This document shows positions 24,143 through 32,177 of a DNA stretch of 64,000 bases, piece after piece (the stretch's first letter is position 1; the number at the start of each line of letters is the position of its first letter). The DNA comes from Oleiharenicola lentus (lineage in GTDB: Bacteria > Verrucomicrobiota > Verrucomicrobiia > Opitutales > Opitutaceae), in assembly GCF_004118375.1 (NCBI RefSeq), contig NZ_SDHX01000001.1, forward strand, positions 186,001 to 250,000. The letters are read 5' to 3'. A program made the position numbers and the translations under genes. The notes beneath the pieces are model-generated. The model saw nothing but the letters and a program-made list of their open reading frames with translations. It did no database searches and was not told where the DNA came from.

Positions 24143-24622
24143 TTGAACACTCCCTCCCTTCGACGCTCCTGGCTCATGCTCGTCGCCTTTATCGGTGCTG
24201 CCTTTGTGGCCGGCGCCATCGGCTCGGCGGCGACGTTTGAGAACGTCCGCTCCTGGTATCCCACACTGACGAAGCCGACGTGGAATCCGCCGAACTGGAT
24301 CTTCGGCCCGGTGTGGACGACGCTCTACGTGCTGATGGGCACGGCCGTCTGGCGGGTGTGGCGCACGGGTCCCGCGGCGCGCCCGCTGGTGATCGGCTAC
24401 TTCGTCCACCTCCTGCCCAACGCCCTGTGGTCGATCCTGTTCTTCGGCCTGAAGCAGCCCGCCTGGGCGCTCGCCGACATTCTCCTGCTCTGGGTCCTGC
24501 TCGTCTGGTTGCTTGTTGGTTTCTGGCGCGCCGACCGCCTCGCCGGCGTGCTTTGGCTGCCCTACGTCCTCTGGGTCACTTTCGCGACCGCTCTGAACTC
24601 GGCGATTGTGCGGCTGAACTGA
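24143..24622 (+). CDS. tspO: TspO/MBR (tryptophan-rich sensory) protein
   Basis: A five-helix membrane protein of up to 159 residues, recognised by SWYPTLTKPTWNPPNWIFGPVWTTLYVLMG (family W-x-P-P pattern), LPNALWSILFFGLKQP and VTFATALNSAIVRLN. TspO proteins bind porphyrins and are linked to tetrapyrrole and stress control. The start is uncertain: TTG 24143 gives MNTPSLRRSW, and the next ATG is 24176 (MLVAFIGAAF), which would still keep the first helix. It is a separate transcription unit. Confidence 0.9.
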   Translation: MNTPSLRRSWLMLVAFIGAAFVAGAIGSAATFENVRSWYPTLTKPTWNPPNWIFGPVWTTLYVLMGTAVWRVWRTGPAARPLVIGYFVHLLPNALWSILFFGLKQPAWALADILLLWVLLVWLLVGFWRADRLAGVLWLPYVLWVTFATALNSAIVRLN

Positions 24623-24710
24623 GCATCGCCAAAAAGGTCCGTGTCTCTGCTGACCATCATGGAATGCAGCCTTGCGGTGCGAAGCAGGAGTCGAAACGTA
24701 GGCGCCTCTC

Positions 24711-24986
24711 ATGAGCACGCGTTCCACCTATCTCGCCCGGACCTTGCTGACGCGGGCGAAGGCCCTGGCGGGGCAGCTGGCCGAGGACGGGGCGTCGGGG
24801 GCGCAGCAGCGCGAGCGGTTGCGGGAACTCGTGGCCAAGGTGCTCGTGGTGGAGGAGGGGATCACTGAGGAGACGAAGGTGCGGCTCGTGCTGGAGGCGC
24901 TGCCCACGGTGCCGGCCGGGCGCACGGTGTCGGATCGGGAGCTGCAGGAATTCGCGGCGGTGATCGAGGCTCGGCTGTGGCGATAG
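24711..24986 (+). CDS. small helical hypothetical protein
   Basis: A 91-residue soluble protein from ATG 24711 (MSTRSTYLARTLL). It appears almost wholly alpha-helical and charged, with EDGASGAQQRERLRELVAKVL and SDRELQEFAAVIEARLWR; there is no signal peptide or cysteine. No family recognised. Codon use matches the neighbours, supporting a real gene. It converges on uvrC across a palindromic repeat. Confidence 0.55.
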   Translation: MSTRSTYLARTLLTRAKALAGQLAEDGASGAQQRERLRELVAKVLVVEEGITEETKVRLVLEALPTVPAGRTVSDRELQEFAAVIEARLWR

Positions 24987-24990
24987 CAAC

Positions 24991-25064
24991 AGATTCACAC
25001 TAATAAGCTAAGGAGCAAAGAGCATCCGTCCGGCTTAGCTTCTTTGTTTCTTCGTGTTAGTCTG
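24991..25064. repeat. palindromic repeat between convergent genes (uvrC end)
   Basis: Left arm ATTCACACTAATAAGCTAAG followed by GAGCAAAGAG; right arm GGCTTAGCTTCTTTGTTTCT followed by TCGTGTTAGTCTGG. The arms are roughly complementary with unpaired bases and could act as a shared terminator. The uvrC stop codon (TTA on this strand, 25057-25059) lies inside the right arm. Confidence 0.65.
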
Positions 25065-26544
25065 GAACTGAACCTGTTGGCTTCGCCGCGTCGAGGAAGG
25101 CGCGGAGCTCGGCGGCCAGCTTCGGGCCGAAGCCTTCGACTTCGGCGATCTTTTCGACGCTCGCGCTGCGGAGCTTGTCGATGGTGCCGAAGTGTTCGAG
25201 CAGGACGGTCTTTCGTTTCTCCCCGAGGCCGGGGAAATCGTCGAGGATGCTCTCCTTGATCTTCCGCGAGCGAAGGTCGGCGTTGTAGGTGTTGGCGAAG
25301 CGGTGGGCCTCGTCGCGCAGGCGCTGGAGCAGGTTGAGGCCGGGGTGGGAGAGCGGGAGGTTCAGCGGGGCGCGGGCGTCGGGGAAGATGATCGTCTCGT
25401 GCTTCTTCGCGAGGCCGATCATGGCGGGCGGCGGACACTCAAGCGCGACGAAGGCCTTGAGTGCGGCGGCAATCTGGCCGCGGCCGCCGTCGATCACGAC
25501 GAGGTCGGGAAACATCTTCTTCTCCTCGATGAGCCGGCGGTAGCGGCGGCCCACGACCTCCTCCATCGCCCGGAAATCGTCGTTGCCGATGAAGCTCTTG
25601 ATGGAGAAACGCCGGTATTCGTCCTTGTCGGGCTGGCCGTCGGTGAAGTGGACCATCGAGGCGACGACGAAGGTGCCGCTGATGTGCGAGATGTCGAAGC
25701 ACTCCATGTGCGCCGGCGGTGACTCGAGGCCGAGCGCCTCCTGGAGCGAGCGCAACGCCTCGGCGTCGGGGCGGAGCTTCGTCAGGTCGCGGGTGAACTT
25801 GCGGGTCTTGGCCAGCGTGCGCTCGAGCGCGAGCACGACGTCGCGGAGCTCGGCGGCCTTCTCGAATTCCTGCTTGGCGGCGCGGGCGGTCATCTCCTCG
25901 CGCAGCTCATTGAGCCATTCGCGCGACTTGCCGTCGAGGAAGGCGCAGGCCTGGTCCACGCGGGCACGGTAATCCTCCGCGGTCACCTCGTTGGGCCAGC
26001 CGTAGAGCTCGGCGCGCACGTCGTCGTAGAGCCGCCAGCGGCCGTCGGGGAGTTTCACGGGCTGGGTGTCGCCGAGCAGCACGCCGAACTGCTTGCGCAT
26101 GGACGCGAGCGTGCGGCGGAGGAGGCCGGAGTGGGCGAAGGGCCCGAAGTAGCGCGAGCGGTCGTCCTTGCGGAAGCGCGTGAGGACGAAGCGCGGGAGC
26201 TCGGCGTCGGCGTTGAGGCGCACGAGGAGGAAGCGTTTGTCGTCGGTGAAGTCCGTGTTGTATTTCGGGCGCCACTGCTTGATCAGCTTGCCCTCGAGGA
26301 GCAGGGCCTCGGGCTCGGACTTGACCTCGATGATCTCGAAGTCGGCGATCATCTCGATGAGCGTGCGGATCTTGGGCTGGTGGCGGAGCGCGCGGGTGCG
26401 GCCGGCCTGGAAGTAGGTTGAGACGCGCTTCTTGAGGCTCTTGGCCTTGCCCACGTAGATGATGCGCCCGAGGCGGTCCTTCATGAGGTAAACGCCGGGC
26501 GTCTCGGGCAGGGCGCGGACTTTCTCCTTCAGGTCAACGGGCAT
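25057..26544 (-). CDS. uvrC: excinuclease ABC subunit C, short form
   Basis: Nucleotide-excision-repair endonuclease. Domains in order: GIY-YIG nuclease (residues 12-95, GVYLMKDRLGRIIYVGKAKSLKKRV), UVR helical hairpin (about 205-240, AAKQEFEKAAELRDVV), RNase-H-like nuclease (MECFDISHISG, VVIDGGRGQ, RDEAHRFAN) and a C-terminal helix-hairpin-helix pair (DDFPGLGEKRKTVLLEHFG). At 495 residues it is about 100 shorter than the usual 590-610. The region between UVR and the RNase-H domain is nearly absent, and the four cysteines that normally follow the FGP motif (iron-sulfur ligands in other UvrC) are not present. Divergent from cinA. Confidence 0.93.
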   Translation of the reverse strand: MPVDLKEKVRALPETPGVYLMKDRLGRIIYVGKAKSLKKRVSTYFQAGRTRALRHQPKIRTLIEMIADFEIIEVKSEPEALLLEGKLIKQWRPKYNTDFTDDKRFLLVRLNADAELPRFVLTRFRKDDRSRYFGPFAHSGLLRRTLASMRKQFGVLLGDTQPVKLPDGRWRLYDDVRAELYGWPNEVTAEDYRARVDQACAFLDGKSREWLNELREEMTARAAKQEFEKAAELRDVVLALERTLAKTRKFTRDLTKLRPDAEALRSLQEALGLESPPAHMECFDISHISGTFVVASMVHFTDGQPDKDEYRRFSIKSFIGNDDFRAMEEVVGRRYRRLIEEKKMFPDLVVIDGGRGQIAAALKAFVALECPPPAMIGLAKKHETIIFPDARAPLNLPLSHPGLNLLQRLRDEAHRFANTYNADLRSRKIKESILDDFPGLGEKRKTVLLEHFGTIDKLRSASVEKIAEVEGFGPKLAAELRAFLDAAKPTGSVPD

Positions 26545-26560
26545 CGCCCGACAGGGAGCA

Positions 26561-26586
26561 CGAAAGCTCCGAAATGTCAGCTTTCG
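26561..26586. promoter_or_regulatory. inverted repeat between divergent uvrC and cinA
   Basis: CGAAAGCT and AGCTTTCG form a perfect 8-bp inverted repeat with a 10-base spacer, 17 bases upstream of the uvrC start. It could be an operator; it does not match the TGTTC-N4-GAACA LexA site reported for Verrucomicrobia. Confidence 0.4.
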
Positions 26587-26673
26587 GCTTTTCGCAACCT
26601 ATATGTCGCGGACGGCCACCCGCGGGCTGGTATTTTCGGGGAAAGGGGCTACGGTGCCCCAGTCGGTTAAGAA

Positions 26674-27999
26674 ATGGCACACTCCTCGGCACACTTGGAT
26701 CCGGCGCGCAACGGCGCGCCCACTACAACTTCCCTCCGCTACGAACTCCTCACCCTGGGTGACGAGCTGCTGCTTGGGCTGACGGCGAATGCCCACCTCA
26801 CTTGGATCGGGGCGCAGCTGGGCCGGCGGGGCGTGCAGCTGCAGCGCAACACGACCGTGACCGACGAGGCCGAGGCCATCGTGGCGCTCGTGCGCGAGAG
26901 CTGGGCGCGGGCCGACGTCATCATCACGACCGGCGGCCTCGGGCCGACCTGCGACGACCGCACGCGTGAGGCCGTGGCCGCGGTGCTCGGGCAGAAACTC
27001 GTTTTTGATCCGCAGATCGAGCAGGCCATTCGCGCGCGTTTCGCGCGGTTCCAGCGCGTGCCCACGGCCAACAACCTGAAGCAGGCCTGGCGCTTTGAGC
27101 GCGGCGACGTTTTGCCCAACGGCAACGGCACGGCGCCCGGCCTCTGGGTCGAGCAGGACGGCAAGATCCTCATCATGCTGCCCGGCCCGCCCAACGAGCT
27201 GCAGCCGATGTTCACCGAGCAGGTCATCCCGCGCCTCGCCGCGCTGGGCAAGCTCGCCGACCACGAGGCCTACATCCAGATCCGCTCGATCGGCGTCGGC
27301 GAGTCGGCGCTCGAGACGATGTTCGAATGCACCTTCAGTCGCCACCCGGGTCTCGGCATCGCGTTCTGCGCGCACCAGGGGCAGGTGGACTGCCGCATCA
27401 GTTCGCCCGACGGCCGCTACGGCATGGAGAAGCTCCGCGCCATCGCCAGCGAGTGTGCCGCACTCCTCGGCGACAATCTCCTGTGCTTCGGGCACGACAG
27501 TCTCGCGCAGGTCGTGGCCGACCAGCTCAAGCTCCAGGGCCGCACCCTCGCCGTGGCGGAGGCGAGCACGGGCGGCCTGCTCGCCAACGCGTTCGCCGAG
27601 CTCTGCGGCGCGTGCAAGTTCTTCCAGGGCGGAATCGTGATTTCCAACAACGAGGCCAAGACCCTCCTGCTCGAGTGTCCCGAGTGCCTGCTCAAGCAGC
27701 ACGGCGCCGTGAGCGCCGAGTGCGCCGTGGCGATGGCGAGCGGCGTGGCGGAGAAACTCGGCTCCGACTACGGCCTCGCGGTCACGGGCTTTTCCGGCCC
27801 CTGCACCGGCGCCGGCGAGAACCCCGTCGGCGGCATTTTCATCGGCCTGCACACGCCCGCTGGCGTCTGGGCCAAGCAGCTGAGCTATCCCGGTCCGCGC
27901 GCCGCGGTGAAGAAGCGCGCCATCAACGATGCCATCGACTGGCTCCGCCGCGAAGCCCTGAAGGAATCCCGCCGCATCGCCGCCCCGTCGGTGAATTGA
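26674..27999 (+). CDS. cinA: CinA: nicotinamide-nucleotide amidohydrolase with molybdopterin-binding-like domain
   Basis: A 441-residue two-domain CinA. The N-terminal COG1058 domain (about 20-270) begins YELLTLGDELLLGLTANAHL and has ITTGGLGPTCDDRTREAV and MLPGPPNELQPMF. The C-terminal PncC amidase domain (about 285-430) has TLAVAEASTGGLLANAFAEL, ALTGFSGP-like VTGFSGPCTGAGENPVGG and FIGLHTP. CinA deamidates NMN to NaMN in pyridine-nucleotide recycling. The first 20 residues (MAHSSAHLDPARNGAPTTTS) are a non-conserved extension, so a later start is possible, but no ATG offers itself. Confidence 0.92.
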   Translation: MAHSSAHLDPARNGAPTTTSLRYELLTLGDELLLGLTANAHLTWIGAQLGRRGVQLQRNTTVTDEAEAIVALVRESWARADVIITTGGLGPTCDDRTREAVAAVLGQKLVFDPQIEQAIRARFARFQRVPTANNLKQAWRFERGDVLPNGNGTAPGLWVEQDGKILIMLPGPPNELQPMFTEQVIPRLAALGKLADHEAYIQIRSIGVGESALETMFECTFSRHPGLGIAFCAHQGQVDCRISSPDGRYGMEKLRAIASECAALLGDNLLCFGHDSLAQVVADQLKLQGRTLAVAEASTGGLLANAFAELCGACKFFQGGIVISNNEAKTLLLECPECLLKQHGAVSAECAVAMASGVAEKLGSDYGLAVTGFSGPCTGAGENPVGGIFIGLHTPAGVWAKQLSYPGPRAAVKKRAINDAIDWLRREALKESRRIAAPSVN

Positions 28000-28000
28000 T

Positions 28001-28018
28001 CACGGCGCTGGCGCCGTG
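28001..28018. terminator. stem-loop after cinA
   Basis: CACGGCGC-TG-GCGCCGTG, a perfect 8-bp stem with 2-base spacer two bases after the cinA stop. No U-tract follows. Confidence 0.4.
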
Positions 28019-28111
28019 GGGAATGGGTTTCAGATTCTGGGTTCTTGGGCGGAACATTTGGAACCCCGCCGGGCGCTTGCGGCCAAGGTGGGGTGATGTT
28101 CAGTTGGAAGC

Positions 28112-28942
28112 ATGCTTCACCCCTCCCTGCGGCCGGGCCGCCTGCTGATTACCGCCTGCCTGCTGGTCACCGGATCGTTCGCCGCCGAGCCGCCCACCGC
28201 CTGGCGCCTGGATTTCGACCGGGCGGACCTCGGCCCGATCTCCGGCGAGCAGCTCAAGGCGCTCTCACCCGTGCCGGTGCTCTGGGCCGGTGGCTTCACC
28301 AAGGGCGCCGAGGCCGGGCGGTTCCGCATCGTGGAATCAGCCGGACACGGACGCGCGCTCGAGGCGCTTTATCCGCGGGGCGGGGTGGGGCCGCAGCAGA
28401 CCGGCGGGCAGTGGCTCGCGACCTTGGCCCCGCGCGACACCTATGAGCTGGAATACCGCCTGCGCTTCGGGGCGGATTTTGACTGGCGCAAGGGCGGCAA
28501 GCTGCCCGGCTTGGCCGGCGGCACGGTGCCCACCGGCGGCAAGTTCGATCCCGACGGTTTCACCGCCCGCTACATGTGGCGCGCGAACGGCCGGCTCGTC
28601 GTGTATCTCTACTGGGCCGGCCAGGCCTCGGCGACGAAGGACAAGGGCCGGCAATACGGCATCGACCTGGACTGCGGCGTCACGCTGGAGCGCGGTCGCG
28701 ACTACCGGCTGCGCCAGCGCGTGACGCTCAACACGCCGGGCCAGCCCGATGGCGGGCTAGAGGTGTGGGTGGACGACCGGCCGGTGTTGAAGCGCACCGA
28801 CCTCCTCTTCCGCGACACGCCGGCCAAGCGCTGGCAGATCGACCGCTTCCTCTTCTCGACCTTCCACGGCGGCAACGACCCCACCTGGGCGCCCGCGCAG
28901 GATAGCACGGTGGAGTTCGACGACTTCGCCGTGAAACCCTGA
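28112..28942 (+). CDS. exported polysaccharide lyase family 14-like protein
   Basis: A 276-residue exported protein: signal peptide MLHPSLRPGRLLITACLLVTGSFA, then a jelly-roll type chain with YELEYRLRFGADFDWRKGGKLPGLAGG, FTARYMWRANGRLVVYLYWAGQ and LFSTFHGGNDPTWAPAQDSTVEFDDF. The KGGKLPGL and FHGG-x2-PTWAP segments are characteristic of PL14-like alginate/glucuronan lyases and related polysaccharide-binding proteins. The enzyme class is inferred from these motifs; substrate is uncertain. It stands alone. Confidence 0.72.
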   Translation: MLHPSLRPGRLLITACLLVTGSFAAEPPTAWRLDFDRADLGPISGEQLKALSPVPVLWAGGFTKGAEAGRFRIVESAGHGRALEALYPRGGVGPQQTGGQWLATLAPRDTYELEYRLRFGADFDWRKGGKLPGLAGGTVPTGGKFDPDGFTARYMWRANGRLVVYLYWAGQASATKDKGRQYGIDLDCGVTLERGRDYRLRQRVTLNTPGQPDGGLEVWVDDRPVLKRTDLLFRDTPAKRWQIDRFLFSTFHGGNDPTWAPAQDSTVEFDDFAVKP

Positions 28943-28983
28943 GCCGGGGCACCACGACGGAGGTTTTGCGGAGATGGCGAAGC

Positions 28984-29099
28984 AAATACACGAAACACAC
29001 GAAAGGAGGCAGGTGGAGCCCGCGCGGAGCGCCGGTTCCACCGATTGATCCCCCACGGTCGTGGTTCCCTTTTCGCGTATTTGGTGTGCTTAGTGGTGA
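28984..29099. repeat. family E (CACGAA) inverted module
   Basis: Left arm AATACACGAAACACACGAAA (28985-29004) and right arm TTCGCGTATTTGGTGTGCTT followed by AGTGGTG (29072-29098) are roughly complementary across a GC-rich core containing GTGGAGCCCGCGCGGAGCGC. Partial copies are at 24013 and 51800. Confidence 0.65.
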
Positions 29100-29169
29100 A
29101 TCCTGCCTTGCCGGCTTGGGAATAAATTTTTCGTGCGCTCGGGCCGGTTTCGTGGGCAAATGCTCGCCC

Positions 29170-30285
29170 ATGCCCAAGGCCACGACCAAAGCGTTTACCT
29201 TCGTGTGCGGTCCCGACGACTTCCTCGTCAACCGCCTCGGCAAGGAGCGCTTCGATGCGCTGGTGGCCGAGGCGCAGGCCGACGACTTCTCCCGCGAGGT
29301 GATCAACGGCTTCGCGGGCAACGTGGACGAGGTCGAGGCCGCCGTGAACCGGTTCCGCGACGCCGTGCAGACCGTGCCGATGTTCGGCGGCAAGCGCGTG
29401 GTCTGGCTCAAGGACGTGAGTTTCCTCGCCGACAACGTCACCGGCCGCGCCGAGGGCACGCTCAAGCAGGTCGAGGCGCTGCAGGAGATTTTGGAGAAGG
29501 TGAACCCCGACGAGGTGGCGGTCGTGGTGACCGCCGCGCCGGTGGACCGCCGCCGCAGTTTCCCGAAGTGGTGCGAGGCCAACGGCGACTTCACGCTCAC
29601 GGGCGGCGACGGCGAGGGCGCCGCCGAAGCGCTGGCGGGGGTGGCCCTGGCCGAGGCGCGGGCCTGCGGGGTCAGCTTCGGCGACGGCGCGCTGGAAATT
29701 TTGCTCACCAAGGTCGGCAGCAACACGCGCCTGCTCACCGAGGAGATCCACAAGCTCGCCAACTACGTCGGACAGGACGGCGGCACCATCGAGGCGGCGC
29801 ACGTCGTCGAACTCACGCCCAACATGGCCGAGGGCGACTTCTTCGAGGCGGCCGAGCGGTTCTTCGCCGGCGACCTGCCCGGCACGCTGCGGGCGCTGCA
29901 GCAGCACTTCTTCACCGGCGGCGACGCCCGGCCGATCATCTCGTCGCTCCAGAATCGCAACCGCATCCTCATCCAGGCACGCGTGCTCATCGACGCCGGC
30001 GACCTGCGGGCGCCCGGCCCCTACGGTTTCGACAAGGCCGCGTGGGCCCGCGCGCAGGGCACCTACGCGAAGCACTTCGGCGGCGACACCGAGAAGAGCG
30101 CCTACAACCTCTTCACCCAGAACCAGTGGTATGCCGGCAAGCTCGTGAGCACCGGCAAGCTCCCGACCCTGCGCCGCCTGATCGACAACCAGCAGGAGTT
30201 CCTCGCCGCCTTCGAGACCATCATCCAGCGCCCCAACGACCAGGAAACCGTCCTCCGCGAGATGGCGGTGCGGTGCCTGACCTGA
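29170..30285 (+). CDS. holA: DNA polymerase III subunit delta
   Basis: A 371-residue HolA, the clamp-loader subunit that opens the beta sliding clamp. Features: FTFVCGPDDFLVNRLGKERFDAL at the N-terminus, VPMFGGKRVVWLKDVSF, then VVVTAAPVDRRRSFPKW, the helical collar region LLTEEIHKLANYVG with ITLEDV-like IEAAHVVELTPNMAEGDFFEAAERFFAGDLPGTLRALQQHF, and a C-terminal helical domain. The start is ATG 29170 (MPKATTKAF); the open frame upstream crosses a repeat. Repeat C lies directly downstream. Confidence 0.88.
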   Translation: MPKATTKAFTFVCGPDDFLVNRLGKERFDALVAEAQADDFSREVINGFAGNVDEVEAAVNRFRDAVQTVPMFGGKRVVWLKDVSFLADNVTGRAEGTLKQVEALQEILEKVNPDEVAVVVTAAPVDRRRSFPKWCEANGDFTLTGGDGEGAAEALAGVALAEARACGVSFGDGALEILLTKVGSNTRLLTEEIHKLANYVGQDGGTIEAAHVVELTPNMAEGDFFEAAERFFAGDLPGTLRALQQHFFTGGDARPIISSLQNRNRILIQARVLIDAGDLRAPGPYGFDKAAWARAQGTYAKHFGGDTEKSAYNLFTQNQWYAGKLVSTGKLPTLRRLIDNQQEFLAAFETIIQRPNDQETVLREMAVRCLT

Positions 30286-30300
30286 GCAGAGAGACCAGAG

Positions 30301-30384
30301 ACTTGAAACCTGAGACCTGAAGGGCGTTACGGCGCGACGGCTGGGGCATTCGATTTCAGGTTTCAGGTCTCAAGTTTCAGGTTT
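30301..30384. repeat. family C repeat, copy 2
   Basis: ACTTGAAACCTGAGACCTGA at the left and TTTCAGGTTTCAGGTCTCAA with GTTTCAGGTTT at the right form an inverted module with about 30 non-matching bases between. It separates holA and purB. Same unit as at 23053 and 50158. Confidence 0.85.
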
Positions 30385-30450
30385 TGGTCCCGGCCCTGAC
30401 ACTATTTTCCATTGGCAAGGGCGGCCCCGCGGCCTAACGCTCGGGCGCCT

Positions 30451-31896
30451 GTGAACAATCCGACGTCCACCGTTTCCGCCGACCCCATCCCCAACGTGCT
30501 CGCCGAGCGCTACGCCTCGCCGGCCATGCGCGAAATCTGGTCGGCCCACGGGCGCATCCTGCTGGAGCGCGACTTCTGGATCGCGGTGATGAAGGCCCAG
30601 CGCGACCTCGGTGTCGCCATCCCCGCGGAGGCCATCAAGGACTACGAGCGCGTGCGCGACGACGTGAGCCTCGACCGCATCAAGGAGCGCGAACGCGTCA
30701 CCCTCCACGACGTGAAGGCCCGCCTCGAGGAGTTCTCCGACCTCGCCCAGCGCCAGTTCATCCACCTCGGCCTCACCAGCCGCGACCTCACGGAAAACGT
30801 CGAGCAGCTCCAGGTCGCCCGCGCGCTGAAGCTCGTGAACTTCAAGGCCGTCGCCGCGCTCAACCTCCTCGCGCGCCGCGCCGCGGAGTTCCGCGACGTC
30901 ATGATCACGGGCCGCACGCACAACGTGCCCGCCCAACCCACCACGCTCGGCAAGCGCCTCGCCATGTTCGGCCAGGAAATGCTGCTCGCGCAGGCCCGGC
31001 TCGAGGATCTCATCGCCCGTTACCCGGTGCGCGGCCTCAAGGGCGCGGTCGGCACGCAGCTTGACCAGCTCACGCTCCTCGGCGGCGACACCGACAAGGT
31101 GGACCAGCTCGAGAGCCGCATCATCAAGCACCTTGGCTTCAAGGCGAAGTTCAACGCCGTCGGCCAGGTCTATCCGCGCTCGCTCGATTTCGACACCGTG
31201 AGCGCGCTGCACCAAGTTGGCGCCGCCGCCGCGAGCTGCGCCACCACGCTGCGCCTGATGGCCGGCGCGGGCCTGCTCACCGAGGGTTTCCAACAGGGCC
31301 AGGTCGGCTCCTCCGCGATGCCGCACAAGGTCAACGCCCGCAACTGCGAGCGCGTCTGCGGCTTTTCCACCATCCTCTCCGGCTACGTCACGATGACCGC
31401 CAACCTCGCCGGCCACCAGTGGAACGAGGGCGACGTCTCCTGCTCGGTCGTGCGCCGCGTGGCGCTGGCCGACGCCTGCTTCGCGATCGACGGCCTGTTT
31501 GAGACCTTCCTCACCGTGCTGCGCCAGATGGAAGCGTTCCCCGCCGCCATCGCCGCCGAGAACGAGCGCAACCTGCCCTTCCTCGCGACCACCACAATCC
31601 TGATGGAGGCCGTGAAAAACGGCGCCGGCCGCGAGACCGCGCACGAAGCAATCAAGGAGCACGCGCTCGCCGCCGCCAAGGCCCTGCGCACGGGTGGCGA
31701 CGCCGATCTCCTCGCACGCCTCGCCGGCGACAAGCGCGTCGGCCTCGGCAAAAAGAAACTCACCGAGATCCTGCGCGAGAACGAGCGCTTCGTCGGCGCC
31801 GCCCCGCACCAGGTGGACGCCTTCGTTGCCACGGTCGAGCCGCTCGTGAAGAAGCACAAGGGCGCCGCTGACTACCAGCCGGGCAAGCTGCTGTAA
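30451..31896 (+). CDS. purB: adenylosuccinate lyase
   Basis: A 481-residue fumarase-superfamily lyase acting twice in purine synthesis (SAICAR to AICAR, adenylosuccinate to AMP). Diagnostic blocks: HLGLTSRDLTENVEQLQ, MITGRTHNVPAQPTTLG, KGAVGTQ and the signature GSSAMPHKVNARNCERV. GTG 30451 (read MNNPTSTVSADPIPN) is chosen; an upstream TTG at 30412 in the same frame would add 13 residues and lies closer to the repeat. A Gln-His pair HQWNEGDVSCSVVRR replaces the more usual region around ...WxQRDWSDSxxRR. Confidence 0.93.
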   Translation: MNNPTSTVSADPIPNVLAERYASPAMREIWSAHGRILLERDFWIAVMKAQRDLGVAIPAEAIKDYERVRDDVSLDRIKERERVTLHDVKARLEEFSDLAQRQFIHLGLTSRDLTENVEQLQVARALKLVNFKAVAALNLLARRAAEFRDVMITGRTHNVPAQPTTLGKRLAMFGQEMLLAQARLEDLIARYPVRGLKGAVGTQLDQLTLLGGDTDKVDQLESRIIKHLGFKAKFNAVGQVYPRSLDFDTVSALHQVGAAAASCATTLRLMAGAGLLTEGFQQGQVGSSAMPHKVNARNCERVCGFSTILSGYVTMTANLAGHQWNEGDVSCSVVRRVALADACFAIDGLFETFLTVLRQMEAFPAAIAAENERNLPFLATTTILMEAVKNGAGRETAHEAIKEHALAAAKALRTGGDADLLARLAGDKRVGLGKKKLTEILRENERFVGAAPHQVDAFVATVEPLVKKHKGAADYQPGKLL

Positions 31897-31975
31897 GCCT
31901 GGGGTCAACGCGCTCCACCCGGGCAAACCTCTTTGGGCCCGCGCATTCGGACGAAAATATTTTCCGCCGGTTGCA

Positions 31976-32034
31976 TGTAGGGGCGGCCCTTGGGCCGACC
32001 TCGCTTGCCAGGCCGCCGCAAGCAGCGTCCCTAC
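31976..32034. repeat. family B repeat, copy 2
   Basis: TGTAGGGGCGGCCCTTGGGC at the left, then CGACCTCG, and a right end reading GCAGCGTCCCTAC. It lies in the 281-base gap between purB and pfp; otherwise that gap shows only a likely pfp promoter region (TTTTTTGACCATTCGCG near 32120). Confidence 0.8.
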
Positions 32035-32177
32035 GCCGTCCTGCGGATGTCGCCGACATGGAGTGGCGGCTAATTTCCCCGCGCCGGGAGATTTGATTTG
32101 CCACCCCCCGCGGCCGGGCCTTTTTTGACCATTCGCGTTCATTTTTATCCGAGCCCAGCTTTAAACCACACCATACC

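Noticed and set aside
24141-24149. TGTTGAACA as a LexA (SOS) box
   Set aside because: It lacks the 4-base spacer of the reported TGTTC-N4-GAACA motif and lies before tspO, not a repair gene.
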